This document shows positions 33,176 to 41,961 of a DNA stretch of 64,000 nt, piece by piece (position 1 is the first letter of the stretch; each line of letters opens with the position of its first letter). The position numbers and the translations under genes are program-made. This DNA comes from GAS188 sp963794475 (GTDB taxonomy: Bacteria > Pseudomonadota > Alphaproteobacteria > Rhizobiales > Beijerinckiaceae), in contig CAWCDW010000008.1 in assembly GCA_963794475.1 (NCBI GenBank), positions 124,001-188,000 of the forward strand. The letters run 5' to 3'. Below the pieces are notes generated by a model. The model was not told the DNA's origin. It saw only the letters and a list, made by a program, of their open reading frames with translations, and searched no databases.

Positions 33176-34370
33176 ACGCCTTGCGCAATGCCTCTACTCC
33201 AGGGAGAGCCTTGCCCTCAAGCCATTCGAGGAAGGCGCCGCCCGCCGTCGAGACGTAGGTGAACTCATCTGCGACGCCCGCCCGGTTGAGCGCCGCGACC
33301 GTATCGCCGCCGCCGCCGATCGAGGTGAGCCTGCCGGAGGCCGTCAACGAGGCCGCTTCCCGCGCGATCGCCACGGTGCCCTCATCGAAGGGCGGGAGCT
33401 CGAAGGCGCCGACGGGCCCATTCCAGACGAGGGTCGCGACAGTGCGCAGCTTGGCCTTGATCGCCGCGATCGAGCGCGGCCCGATGTCGAGGATCATCTC
33501 GGCGGGCTTGATGTCGTCGAGCGCAGCGACGCGATGGGGCGCCTGCGCCTTGAATTCGGTCGCGACCACCGCATCGCCAGGCAGCATGATCTCGCAACCG
33601 CGAGCCTTGGCCGTCGCCTCGATGTCGAGCGCGGCCCTCGCCAGCTCGTGCTCGCAAAGCGAGCGGCCGACCCCGACGCCGCGCGCCGCGAGGAAGGTGT
33701 TGGCCATGCCTCCCCCGATGATCAAGGTCTCGACCTTGGCGCAGAGATTGCCGAGAAGCTCGAGCTTGGTCGAGACCTTGGCGCCCCCGACGATGGCGGC
33801 GACCGGGCGCCGTGGCGCTTCGAGCGCCTTGCCGAGCGCGTCGAGCTCGGCTTGCATCGCGCGCCCCGCGCAGGCGGGCAGGAGATTGGCCAAGCCCTCC
33901 GTCGAGGCATGGGCGCGGTGAGCCGCCGAGAAGGCATCGTTGACGTAAGCGTCTCCGTTCGCCGCGAGCGCCTTGGCGAAGGCAGGATCGTTCTTTTCTT
34001 CGCCCGGATGAAAACGCGTGTTCTCGAGCAGCAGCACGTCGCCGTCGCGCAGCGAAGCGACGGCCGAAGCCGCGCCTTCGCCGACGCAATCGGGCGCGAA
34101 TTTGACCGGCCTTCCCAGCGCGCTTTCCAGCGCGCGCGCCACGGGCTTCAGGCTTTCCTTCGGGTCGGGCTTGCCTTTCGGGCGGCCGAAATGAGCAAGA
34201 AGCACCACCTTGGCGCCCTTCCCGGCAAGCTCGTGGATGGTGGGCAGCACGCGTTCGATGCGGGTTGCATCGGCGACCTTTCCATCTTCCATCGGCACAT
34301 TGAGGTCGAGCCGCAACAGAATGCGCTTTCCCTTCGGATCAAGCTCGTCGAGCGTGCGGAACGAGGTCAT
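33174..34370 (-). CDS. pgk: Phosphoglycerate kinase
   Basis: A 398-residue glycolytic/Calvin-type kinase that makes ATP from 1,3-bisphosphoglycerate. The N-terminal substrate-binding motif RLDLNVPMEDGKV, the HFGRPKG loop, and the C-terminal nucleotide site FELPPFDEGT and IGGGGDTVAALNRAGV are present at usual length. It lies in the order tkt-gap-hypothetical-pgk-aldolase. Confidence 0.98.
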   Translation of the reverse strand: MTSFRTLDELDPKGKRILLRLDLNVPMEDGKVADATRIERVLPTIHELAGKGAKVVLLAHFGRPKGKPDPKESLKPVARALESALGRPVKFAPDCVGEGAASAVASLRDGDVLLLENTRFHPGEEKNDPAFAKALAANGDAYVNDAFSAAHRAHASTEGLANLLPACAGRAMQAELDALGKALEAPRRPVAAIVGGAKVSTKLELLGNLCAKVETLIIGGGMANTFLAARGVGVGRSLCEHELARAALDIEATAKARGCEIMLPGDAVVATEFKAQAPHRVAALDDIKPAEMILDIGPRSIAAIKAKLRTVATLVWNGPVGAFELPPFDEGTVAIAREAASLTASGRLTSIGGGGDTVAALNRAGVADEFTYVSTAGGAFLEWLEGKALPGVEALRKA

Positions 34371-34439
34371 GTCTCGAGAAGTTCCTCAAGGGCGTCGCGC
34401 GAAATTCCAAATAGCCAGGCCGCCGATCGACCCCTGAGC

Positions 34440-34862
34440 TCAATGCCCGAGCGCGGGCACGAGGCCTGGAATGCCGAAGCGAAGCGCAAGCAGCATCACG
34501 AAGGCGCCGATCAGCGCCGCGACCAGCGCCACGACGAAGATGGAGCCGGCGCCGGGAAGGCCGCGCACGCGCCCCTCGAGCGCCTTCACATCGGCGGAGC
34601 GGGCAAGCCCGCCGAAACGCGTCAAGGTATCCTGGAAGGTTGCCTCGAGCCGCAAGAGCAGCGCCTCGCTGCGCGCGAATTTCTCCTCGACGCGGGCAAG
34701 CTTCTCCTCGACGCGCGAAAGCTGGTCGAGTCCGCCGCGCTCGGAAAGCGGCACACCCGCCGCGGCGGGTTGCGTCGCTGCCACAGCGGCAGGGGACCCG
34801 TAGACGGGCATCTCACGCTCGACCGGGTCGATCGACGGTTCGCGTTTCGCGGTATCTGACAT
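34440..34862 (-). CDS. Hypothetical coiled-coil membrane protein between gap and pgk
   Basis: A 140-residue protein: a polar Ala/Pro-rich N-terminus, a coiled coil (about residues 45-85, with a repeated EEKLARVEEKFARSEALLLR pattern), and a C-terminal membrane helix (SIFVVALVAALIGAFVMLLAL). The ATG at 34862 (MSDTAKRE) follows a GAGG. Small proteins of this form are often found between gap and pgk in Hyphomicrobiales; function is unknown. Confidence 0.75.
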   Translation of the reverse strand: MSDTAKREPSIDPVEREMPVYGSPAAVAATQPAAAGVPLSERGGLDQLSRVEEKLARVEEKFARSEALLLRLEATFQDTLTRFGGLARSADVKALEGRVRGLPGAGSIFVVALVAALIGAFVMLLALRFGIPGLVPALGH

Positions 34863-34909
34863 TTGCACAACCTCGTTGCGGCGAAACCCTCCGGTTCCCC
34901 CCGGGACTC

Positions 34910-35917
34910 TTAGATCAGCTTTCCCATCACGACGGCCGTATCGGCCATGCGGTTCGAGAACCCCCATTCATTATCGTACCACGAGAGCACCCTGACGAAG
35001 GTGCCATCGATCACCTTCGTCTGGTCGAGGTGAAAGGTCGCGGAATGCGGGTCGTGGTTGAAATCCATCGAAACGTTGGGCGCGGCCGTGACGGCGAGCA
35101 CGCCCTTCATCTCCTGCTCGGACGCCCTTCTCATGGCTGCGTTCACCTCCTCGGCCGAAGTCTTGCGCGAGGCGACGATCTTGAGGTCGATGAGGGAGAC
35201 GTTGGGCGTCGGCACGCGAATGGCGCTGCCGTCGAGCTTGCCCTGCAGCTCGGGAAGGACGAGGCCGAGTGCCTTGGCGGCGCCCGTGGTCGTCGGAATC
35301 TGCGAGAGCGAAGCGGCGCGCGCGCGGTAAAGATCCTTGTGCATGGTGTCGAGGGTCGGCTGGTCCCCGGTATAGGAATGCACGGTAGTCATGTAGCCGC
35401 GCTCGATGCCGATCGTGTCGTTCAGCACCTTGGCGACCGGCGCGAGGCAATTCGTGGTGCAGGAGCCGTTCGAGACCACGAGATGCTCCGGTTTCAGCTT
35501 GTCATGGTTGACGCCGAAGACCACGGTGAGATCCGCGCTCTCGCCCGGGGCGGAGATGAGCACGCGCTTGGCGCCGGCCTCGAGATGGGCCTTCGCCTTG
35601 TCTTTCGCCGTGAAGATGCCGGTGCATTCGAGCGCGATGTCGATCCCGAGCGCCTTATGAGGCAGCTCGGCCGGGTTCTTGATCGCCGTGACCTTGATCT
35701 TGCCCATGCCGACATTGATCGTGTCGCCGGAAACCTTCACTTCGTGAGGGAAGCGGCCGTGGACGGAATCGTAACGCAAGAGATGCGCGTTGGTTTCAAC
35801 CGGGCCAAGGTCGTTGAGCGAGACCACCTCGATGTCCTTGCGGCCCGACTCCACGATGGCGCGCAGGATGTTGCGGCCGATGCGGCCAAAGCCGTTGATG
35901 GCGACCTTCACGGTCAT
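34910..35917 (-). CDS. gap: Glyceraldehyde-3-phosphate dehydrogenase (type I)
   Basis: A 335-residue enzyme that oxidises and phosphorylates glyceraldehyde-3-phosphate. The N-terminal dinucleotide motif INGFGRIGRN, the catalytic cysteine motif SNGSCTTNCLAPV, and the C-terminal SWYDNEWGFSNRM are intact. AGAGGG upstream of the ATG supports the start. It lies 63 nt downstream of tkt. Confidence 0.98.
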   Translation of the reverse strand: MTVKVAINGFGRIGRNILRAIVESGRKDIEVVSLNDLGPVETNAHLLRYDSVHGRFPHEVKVSGDTINVGMGKIKVTAIKNPAELPHKALGIDIALECTGIFTAKDKAKAHLEAGAKRVLISAPGESADLTVVFGVNHDKLKPEHLVVSNGSCTTNCLAPVAKVLNDTIGIERGYMTTVHSYTGDQPTLDTMHKDLYRARAASLSQIPTTTGAAKALGLVLPELQGKLDGSAIRVPTPNVSLIDLKIVASRKTSAEEVNAAMRRASEQEMKGVLAVTAAPNVSMDFNHDPHSATFHLDQTKVIDGTFVRVLSWYDNEWGFSNRMADTAVVMGKLI

Positions 35918-35980
35918 GGAAGCTACCCTCTCTTGTGTGTGATGATCCGACAGTCGCCATAGCCCATGACGAAATCCGCG

Positions 35981-37978
35981 TCATCGGCGCGCCGCGAGCT
36001 TCTCGATCGCGGCGGCGGCGACGTTCTCGGCCGTGATGCCGAAATGCGCGTAGACCTCTTTGTACTTGCCGCTCGCGCCGAAGCTGTGCATGCCGATGAA
36101 GGCGCCTTCCATGCCGATGATGGCGTCCCACCCCTGACGGACGCCTGCCTCGACGGCGACGCGAACGGGGGCGTCGCCGATGACGCGGCGTCGCGCGGCC
36201 TCGTCGCGCGCGAAGAAGAGCTCGAAGCAAGGCACCGACACCACGCGCGCGCCGTGGCCTTGCGCCTTAAGGAGGTCGCGCGCCTGCATCGCGATCTCGA
36301 TCTCGGAGCCCGAGGCGAACAGGCTGATCTTGGCCTCGCCTTCGGCCCGCGCGATCTCATAAGCGCCCTGGGCGCAGAGATTCTCCTTGCCCGCCTCGGC
36401 GCGCGCCGGCTTGAGGTTCTGGCGGGTGAGCGCGAGCAGCACCGGCCCATCCTTGTGACCAAGCGCGATCTGCCAGCACTCCGCCGTCTCGATCGCATCG
36501 GCCGGGCGCAAAACCAGAAGATTGGGCATGGCGCGCAACGCCGCGAGATGCTCGATGGGCTGGTGCGTCGGCCCATCCTCGCCGAGCCCGATCGAATCAT
36601 GCGTGAAAACATAGATCGCATGCGCTTGCGAGATCGCGGCGATCCGGATGGCGGGGCGGCAATAGTCGGAGAAGACCAGGAACGTGCCGCCGGCCGGGAT
36701 GATGCCGCCATGCAACGCAAGGCCGTTCATCGCCGCGACCATGCCGTGCTCGCGGATGCCGTAATGCATGTAGCGGCCGGAAAAATTCTTGGGCGTGATG
36801 TTCTCGAGCGGTTTCACCTTGGTGTTGTTCGAAGGCGTGAGGTCCGCCGAGCCCACCACGAGCTCCGGCACATGCCGAACGATGGCCTCGAGCGTCGCCT
36901 CGCTCGATTTGCGCGTCGCGATCGCCGGCTTTTCGGAGGCGAATTTGCGCTTGAGATCGTCGAAGGCCTGATGCAGCGAGGCGAGCGGCTTGCCCGCAAG
37001 CCGCCGCTCGAATTCGGACCGCTTCTTCGGGTCAGCCGCGTTTAGGCGATCTTGCCAAGCCTGTCGGGCACTCGCACCTTGCGCCCCGACCTTGCGCCAG
37101 GCGTCCAGAATTTCCTTAGGCACCTCGAAGGGCGGCGAGGTCCAGCCGAGGTTCTTCTTGGCGCCCGCGGCTTCCTCGGGCCCCAGCGGCTCGCCATGCG
37201 CCTTGCTGGTGCCGGCCTTGGTGGGCGCGCCATAACCGATGATGGTCTTGCAGGCGATGAGGGTGGGGCGGTCGGAGGCCTGCGCGGCCGTGACCGCGCG
37301 AACGATCGCCTGCGCGTCGAGCCCGTCGACATGGGAGGCGTTCCAGCCGCAGGCCTTGAAGCGCGCCACCTGGTCCACGGAATCCGAAAGCGAGGTCGGC
37401 CCGTCGATGGTGACGCTGTTGTCGTCGTAAAAGACGATGAGCTTGTTGAGCTTGAGGTGGCCGGCGAGCGCGATCGCCTCTTGGGAGATGCCCTCCATCA
37501 AGTCGCCGTCCGAGCACAGCACATAGGTGCGATGATCGACGAGCGCATCCCCGAACTCCGCCGCCATGATGCGCTCGGCGAGCGCAAAGCCGACCGAGGC
37601 GCCGATGCCCTGGCCGAGCGGCCCCGTCGTCGTCTCCACCCCCGCGAGCGTATGCCCATGCTCGGGATGGCCCGGCGTCTTCGAGCCGACTTGGCGAAAA
37701 TGCTTCAGGTCCTCGATCGAGATGTCGGGGTAGCCCGTGAGATAGAACAGCGAATAGAGAAGCATCGAGCCGTGGCCGGCCGACAGGATGAACCTGTCCC
37801 GGTCGGGCCAATGGGGCGCGCTCGCATCGAATTTCAGGAAACGGGTGAAGAGCGCGGTCGCGATCTCGGCGCAACCCATCGGCAAGCCGGGATGCCCCGA
37901 TTTCGCCGCTTCGACGCCGTCGATCGAAAGCGCGCGGATGGCATTCACCATGCCTTTGTGCAGATCGTCAGCCGTCAT
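35981..37978 (-). CDS. tkt: Transketolase
   Basis: A 665-residue ThDP enzyme of the pentose phosphate/Calvin pathway. It has the N-terminal SGHPGLPMG motif, the metal-binding SDGDLMEGISQEA, the middle-domain GLGEDGPTHQPIEHL, and the C-terminal FGASGKYKEVY. The ATG at 37978 is used; a GTG nine bases upstream is possible. It is the first gene of the tkt-gap-pgk-aldolase run and divergent from DUF4164-zapA. Confidence 0.98.
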   Translation of the reverse strand: MTADDLHKGMVNAIRALSIDGVEAAKSGHPGLPMGCAEIATALFTRFLKFDASAPHWPDRDRFILSAGHGSMLLYSLFYLTGYPDISIEDLKHFRQVGSKTPGHPEHGHTLAGVETTTGPLGQGIGASVGFALAERIMAAEFGDALVDHRTYVLCSDGDLMEGISQEAIALAGHLKLNKLIVFYDDNSVTIDGPTSLSDSVDQVARFKACGWNASHVDGLDAQAIVRAVTAAQASDRPTLIACKTIIGYGAPTKAGTSKAHGEPLGPEEAAGAKKNLGWTSPPFEVPKEILDAWRKVGAQGASARQAWQDRLNAADPKKRSEFERRLAGKPLASLHQAFDDLKRKFASEKPAIATRKSSEATLEAIVRHVPELVVGSADLTPSNNTKVKPLENITPKNFSGRYMHYGIREHGMVAAMNGLALHGGIIPAGGTFLVFSDYCRPAIRIAAISQAHAIYVFTHDSIGLGEDGPTHQPIEHLAALRAMPNLLVLRPADAIETAECWQIALGHKDGPVLLALTRQNLKPARAEAGKENLCAQGAYEIARAEGEAKISLFASGSEIEIAMQARDLLKAQGHGARVVSVPCFELFFARDEAARRRVIGDAPVRVAVEAGVRQGWDAIIGMEGAFIGMHSFGASGKYKEVYAHFGITAENVAAAAIEKLAARR

Positions 37979-38065
37979 GATGAGCACCGGGTCCGATGAG
38001 CCTTGCGTGATAACATCTCATGGAAACGAGTCAAAGCCCGGTAAGGCTCCCGTCGCGAGCCGATT

Positions 38066-38092
38066 AAGCCGATGAAGAAGCCGTATCGGCTT
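38066..38092. promoter_or_regulatory. 8-bp inverted repeat in the tkt / DUF4164 divergent region
   Basis: AAGCCGAT (38066-38073) and ATCGGCTT (38085-38092) flank an 11-nt loop, about 90 nt before tkt. Possible operator or leader hairpin. The rest of the 270-nt intergenic region has no promoter I would call with confidence. Confidence 0.4.
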
Positions 38093-38249
38093 TCCACGAG
38101 GCATCCGATTGACGAAACTCTCATGCGTTGCGTAAGGTTGCAGGTGCATCACGCGAGAGATATTCGTGATTCGCTCCACCCACCGGGTCCCACGGGTTAT
38201 GGATTCCCGCAAGGGGTGGAGCGAGCCTCGTTGCGGAGGGTCGCCGCCC

Positions 38250-38567
38250 ATGACACCAGCCGAAGCTCCGCTTCTCGACCAGGCGCTCGAGCGGCTTTCG
38301 GCCGCGCTCGATCGCCTCGAGCTCGCGGCGACCGCAAGGCTCGATGCGGAGCACGGGCTCGAACCGCTCGAGACGGAGCTTGCGGTCATGCGTGACGATC
38401 GTTCACGGCTCGCGGTCGAGCTCGACGGCGCTCTCGCGCGCAACGCCAGCCTCGAGCACGCGGCGCGCGAGATTTCGCAGCGCGTGGGGCGCGCCATCGG
38501 CAGCATCGAGGCCGTGCTTGGCGACACCCCTGCGAACGGACGCGAGGCGGAAGGCGGGGCGACTTGA
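38250..38567 (+). CDS. DUF4164-family coiled-coil protein
   Basis: A 105-residue, almost wholly helical protein rich in Ala, Glu, Leu and Arg, with heptads over about residues 5-85. It matches the DUF4164 proteins that lie directly before zapA in Hyphomicrobiales. GGAGG about 10 nt before the ATG at 38250 supports the start. Its stop overlaps the TTG start of zapA. A role together with ZapA in cell division is inferred from this linkage only. Confidence 0.82.
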   Translation: MTPAEAPLLDQALERLSAALDRLELAATARLDAEHGLEPLETELAVMRDDRSRLAVELDGALARNASLEHAAREISQRVGRAIGSIEAVLGDTPANGREAEGGAT

Positions 38568-38929
38568 CCCAGGTCACCGTAACCATCGCGGGACGCTCCT
38601 ACCGCATGGCCTGCCAGGATGGTGAGGAGGGGCATCTCGAGGGGCTGGCGCGTGCCTTCGACGCGAAAATCGCCGACATGCGGCGGGAGTTCGGAGAGAT
38701 CGGCGACATGCGGCTTCACGTCATGGCGGCCCTGACCTTCGCCGATCAGCTTTCCGAGCTCCGCGAGCGGGTGAAGATGCTCGAAGGGCAGCACGCGCGC
38801 GCCGAGGAGGTGGACGCCGAGCGTCTTGCGCAAGAGGAGGCGCGGCAGCGCGATCTCGCGGTCAAGGTGGGCACCGCCGTCGAGCGCATCGAACAGCTCT
38901 CGGCGACACTCGCCTCGAAGCCGCGCTGA
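38564..38929 (+). CDS. zapA: Cell division protein ZapA (TTG start)
   Basis: A 121-residue ZapA, which cross-links FtsZ filaments at midcell. The globular N-terminal domain has VTVTIAGRSYRMACQDGEEGHL and DMRREFGEIGDMRLHVMAALTFADQL; a coiled coil forms the C-terminal half. The TTG at 38564 overlaps the stop of the DUF4164 gene (TTGA), and the family N-terminus MTQVTVTI fits this start. In relatives a 6S RNA and a 5-formyl-THF cyclo-ligase gene often follow; here the mer genes do. Confidence 0.93.
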   Translation: MTQVTVTIAGRSYRMACQDGEEGHLEGLARAFDAKIADMRREFGEIGDMRLHVMAALTFADQLSELRERVKMLEGQHARAEEVDAERLAQEEARQRDLAVKVGTAVERIEQLSATLASKPR

Positions 38930-39032
38930 TTTCTTTTGCTTCGGCGAAGGCGGGCCCGGCCGTCAACGCATGGCCGCGGCATGAAGCTGTGCCTCTCTCA
39001 CGCAACCGTGATTTCTACCCTGAATTTTTCGC

Positions 39033-39063
39033 TTGAACCTGTACGCGATACAGAACCGATAGT
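39033..39063 (+). promoter_or_regulatory. MerR-type promoter/operator of merTPA
   Basis: TTGAAC (-35, 39033-39038) and GATAGT (-10, 39058-39063) are separated by 19 bp, the over-long spacer that MerR-family activators correct by DNA twisting. Between them lies an inverted repeat CTGTA-CGCGA-TACAG (39039-39053). A matching repeat lies before merR at 41945-41961. Confidence 0.8.
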
Positions 39064-39096
39064 GTCCCGGCGATCATGGCATGGGACCCAGACATA

Positions 39097-39507
39097 ATGA
39101 ACGAGACGATACAGCGCCCGCTGCGGGAAGCAGCGCGAGATGCCGGCCAACCGGAAGCCTCCATGCGCAAGGCTGAGCTCGTTTCGCTGGGGGGAATTTT
39201 GGCCGCGCTAGGCGCCGCGTCGTGCTGCGTCGTTCCTTTCACGCTGTTCACGCTCGGCATCAGCGGGGCGTGGATAAGCAATCTGACGGCGCTCGAACCC
39301 TACCAGCCGATTTTCGCCGCAACCACCTTCGGCTTCCTCGGCTACGGCTTCTACCTCGTCCACCGCAAACGGCAGGTGGCCTGCGCCGAGGATGCGTATT
39401 GCGCCAAGCCGAGCTCGGGCCGCGTCGCCAAGATCGGGCTTTGGACCGCGACAATCCTGGCCGTCATCGCGCTTGGATTTCCGAGGATCGCTCCGTTGTT
39501 CCTCTAA
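39097..39507 (+). CDS. merT: Mercuric ion transporter MerT
   Basis: A 136-residue inner-membrane Hg(II) importer with three hydrophobic helices. The first carries the vicinal cysteine pair (AASCCVVPF) that accepts mercury from MerP, and the loop after helix 2 has the second pair (CAEDAYC). The ATG at 39097 is preferred: the predicted transcription start near 39070 would leave the ATG at 39076 almost without a leader. It is the first gene of the operon merT-merP-merA. Confidence 0.92.
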   Translation: MNETIQRPLREAARDAGQPEASMRKAELVSLGGILAALGAASCCVVPFTLFTLGISGAWISNLTALEPYQPIFAATTFGFLGYGFYLVHRKRQVACAEDAYCAKPSSGRVAKIGLWTATILAVIALGFPRIAPLFL

Positions 39508-39549
39508 TCGATCCAATCTCTAATCGACCCACCTGGAAGGAGACAGATC

Positions 39550-39843
39550 ATGTTACGCCCCGTCCTTGCCGCCGCGCTTCTCATTGCGCTGTCGCCTCTG
39601 GCTGCGCGCGCGGCCGAGAAGACCATTGTCCTCGATGTCCAGAACGCGACGTGCGGGCTCTGTGCGCCGATCGTCAAAAAGACCCTCTCGCGCGTGACGG
39701 GCGTGAAGGCGGTTCAGGTCGCCGAAGCCACGGCCAATTCGGACGCCGTGGCCACCGTCACCTTCGATGATGCGGCCGCGGACGTCGCAAAGCTGATCAG
39801 CGCGACGACGAATGCCGGCTATCCCGCGCACGTCATGAACTGA
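39550..39843 (+). CDS. merP: Periplasmic mercury-binding protein MerP
   Basis: A 97-residue heavy-metal-associated (HMA) protein. A signal peptide (about residues 1-21, ending ARAAE) precedes the ferredoxin-like domain with the metal site ATCGLCAPIVKKTL (CxxC), a variant of the usual TCAAC. It hands Hg(II) to MerT. AAGGAGA before the ATG is a strong ribosome binding site. It lies 42 nt after merT. Confidence 0.93.
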   Translation: MLRPVLAAALLIALSPLAARAAEKTIVLDVQNATCGLCAPIVKKTLSRVTGVKAVQVAEATANSDAVATVTFDDAAADVAKLISATTNAGYPAHVMN

Positions 39844-39963
39844 GGCCAGCCGAAAAAACCATGGCATGCGCATTCCAGGAACGAGCCCATTGGGCGATGC
39901 GAGGCATTGTGATGCGCTCTTCAGGCGCGCCGCCGAAGGGTCTCAACGAGAAAGCGACTCGCG

Positions 39964-41400
39964 ATGACCACATATGAGTGCTGCGCCGCGGGCACCCTAA
40001 AGTCCGGCGGCGAGTACGATCTCGCGGTCGTCGGCGCGGGCTCGGCGGGATTTTCGGCGGCGATCGCGGCGGCCGAGCTCGGCGCCAATGTCGCTCTCAT
40101 CGGCCAGGGCACCGTCGGGGGAACATGCGTCAATGTCGGCTGCGTGCCCTCGAAAACGATGATCCGCGCGACCGAATCCCTCCATCATGCCGAAGCCGCG
40201 TCGCGTTTTGCCGGTATCCGGGCGCACGGCCAAATCACCGATTGGCGCGCGGTGGTGCGCCAGAAGGACGAGCTGGTATCGTCGCTCCGCCAGGCCAAAT
40301 ACAGCGATCTTCTTCCCGGCTACGACACCATTGCGTATCGTGAAGGCGCGGCGCGCCTGACAGCCGACGGCGTCGCCCTCGATGGTGAGCCGATCAAGGC
40401 CCGTAGGGTGATCATCGCGACGGGCGCGGCTCCCTCGGTGCCCGCGATCCCAGGGATCGAGACGATACCCTATCTCACCAGCACGAGCGCGCTCGAGCTC
40501 GAGCAATTGCCGGCATCGCTCATCATCGTCGGGGGCGGCTTTATCGGCTGCGAGCTCGGTCAGATGTTCGCCCGTGCCGGCGTCAAGGTGACGATCGCAA
40601 CCCGCCACCGCTTGCTGCCGAAGGCCGAGCCCGAGATCGCAGATGCCTTGGCGCGGTATCTGATGGAGGAGGGCATCATCATCCGCCACGGGCTGACCTA
40701 TCGGCGGATCGAGCAATTGCCGCAGGGCGTCGCCCTGTCCGTGCTGAGCGACGGCCGCGGCGAGGCGATTACCGCGGAGCGTGTTCTCGTCACCAGCGGG
40801 CGCCGGCCGAACACCGAAGGTTTCGGTCTCCGAGAGGCCGGCGTTGCCCTTTCGTCCCATGGCGGCATCGAGGTCGATGATCGGATGCGGACCTCGAAGC
40901 TCGGCGTCTATGCGGCCGGGGACGTCACGGGGCGCGACCAATTCGTCTACATGGCCGCTTACGGGGCACGGATCGCGGCGGAGAACGCGCTCAACGGCGA
41001 CAGCAAACGCTATGATGCGAGCGTCATGCCTGCCGTCGTGTTCACCGATCCCCAGGTCGCGAGCGTCGGCTTCACGGAGGCCGAGGCGCGCGCGCAAGGG
41101 ACTACGGTAAAGACCTCGACGCTCAGGCTGAACCATGTCCCGCGCGCGCTCGCCGCTCGTGACACGCGCGGCCTCATCAAGCTCGTGGCCGAAGCCAGGA
41201 GCGGCAGGCTTCTTGGCGCGCACATTCTCGCGCCCGAAGGCGCCGACAGCATCCAGACGGCGGCACTGGCGATCAAGACCGGGCTTACGGTCAAAGAGTT
41301 GGCGGAGACGATCTTCCCCTATCTCACGACGGTCGAAGGGCTGAAACTCGCGGCGCAAACCTTTGAGAAGGACGTAGCGAAGCTGTCCTGCTGCGCCTGA
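39964..41400 (+). CDS. merA: Mercury(II) reductase MerA (no N-terminal HMA domain)
   Basis: A 478-residue flavoprotein that reduces Hg(II) to volatile Hg(0) with NADPH. FAD site VVGAGSAGFSAA; redox-active pair GTCVNVGCVPSK; NADPH site IIVGGGFIGCELG; C-terminal domain ending with the vicinal pair SCCA that binds mercury from the partner subunit. The NmerA metal-binding domain of many Gram-negative enzymes is absent; instead a short N-terminus has YECCAAG, whose cysteine pair may take part in mercury capture. It is 120 nt after merP. Confidence 0.96.
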   Translation: MTTYECCAAGTLKSGGEYDLAVVGAGSAGFSAAIAAAELGANVALIGQGTVGGTCVNVGCVPSKTMIRATESLHHAEAASRFAGIRAHGQITDWRAVVRQKDELVSSLRQAKYSDLLPGYDTIAYREGAARLTADGVALDGEPIKARRVIIATGAAPSVPAIPGIETIPYLTSTSALELEQLPASLIIVGGGFIGCELGQMFARAGVKVTIATRHRLLPKAEPEIADALARYLMEEGIIIRHGLTYRRIEQLPQGVALSVLSDGRGEAITAERVLVTSGRRPNTEGFGLREAGVALSSHGGIEVDDRMRTSKLGVYAAGDVTGRDQFVYMAAYGARIAAENALNGDSKRYDASVMPAVVFTDPQVASVGFTEAEARAQGTTVKTSTLRLNHVPRALAARDTRGLIKLVAEARSGRLLGAHILAPEGADSIQTAALAIKTGLTVKELAETIFPYLTTVEGLKLAAQTFEKDVAKLSCCA

Positions 41401-41412
41401 CGGCCATTTTTT

Positions 41413-41507
41413 CGGTGACAGTTTATCAATTCCCCATTTACTTCGTGTCGGCCGGAGGACCATCGCGAGGCGGGCAGGCCGAAATGGGAAAAAGTAACAT
41501 GTCACCG
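41413..41507. repeat. Imperfect long inverted repeat between merA and merR
   Basis: Arms 41413-41439 and 41482-41507 share CGGTGACA...CCCATTT in inverted orientation with a few mismatches, and nested inside are TCGGCC/GGCCGA arms. The right arm includes the merR stop codon. It may be a bidirectional terminator for the convergent genes, or a remnant of insertion-sequence ends; no transposase is present. Confidence 0.6.
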
Positions 41508-41930
41508 TTTTGGCTCGAACAGCGCATCGATGATCGGGCATTCGGGGACCTCTTCGCCGGTGCATTGCCGGGCCAGAGCATCGAGAACCGACTTGAGCTT
41601 CGTTAAATCGGCGATCTTTTGCTGGACATCTCGCGCGTGTGAGCGCGTCAGCGTTTTGACCTGCGCGCAGGTGTAATTGCTGCCATCGACCAAGCGCAGC
41701 AATTGGCGAATTTCCTCGATCGTGAAGCCAAGCTCGCGGCTGCGGCGCACAAAAGTGAGGCGCTTGATGAGATCATGCCCATAGAGGCGATGCCCGCCCG
41801 CGCTGCGCGGCGGCGGCGGCAAAATGCCGATCCGCTCGTAATAGCGGATCGTCTCCATGTTGCAGCCCGAGCGCGCGGCCAGCGTGCCGCGGGTCAGCAA
41901 CTCTAATCTTTCCCCGACGCCCGTCGCCAT
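41502..41930 (-). CDS. merR: Mercury-responsive regulator MerR
   Basis: A 142-residue MerR-family regulator. The winged-helix part (GTLAARSGCNMETIRYYERIGILPPPPRS, GHRLYGHDLIKRLTFVRRSRELGF) is followed by the long dimerisation helix. The three mercury cysteines are in place: NYTCAQV at the helix start, and CTGEEVPEC near the C-terminus (seven residues between the last two, one fewer than I recall for the Tn501 protein). The ATG at 41930 has GAGGTGG before it. It is convergent with merA, not divergent as in many mer operons, and has its own operator upstream. Confidence 0.93.
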   Translation of the reverse strand: MATGVGERLELLTRGTLAARSGCNMETIRYYERIGILPPPPRSAGGHRLYGHDLIKRLTFVRRSRELGFTIEEIRQLLRLVDGSNYTCAQVKTLTRSHARDVQQKIADLTKLKSVLDALARQCTGEEVPECPIIDALFEPKR

Positions 41931-41944
41931 CACGCCACCTCATA

Positions 41945-41961
41945 CCTGTAGTTTGTACAGG
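41945..41961 (-). promoter_or_regulatory. MerR-type operator before merR
   Basis: CCTGTA-GTTTG-TACAGG: six-base arms around a 5-bp centre, the same architecture as the merT operator. It lies 15 nt before the merR start codon and probably serves autoregulation. Confidence 0.75.

Noticed and set aside
31629..34859. 1076-residue plus-strand frame opposite ThiE-like, aldolase and pgk genes
   Set aside because: Antisense shadow of three conserved minus-strand genes; composition dominated by Arg, His, Asp and Gly.
38930..39032. 6S RNA gene after zapA
   Set aside because: Position is right for this order, but I could not fold the sequence into the long 6S hairpin with a central bubble, and the length before the mer promoter is too short.
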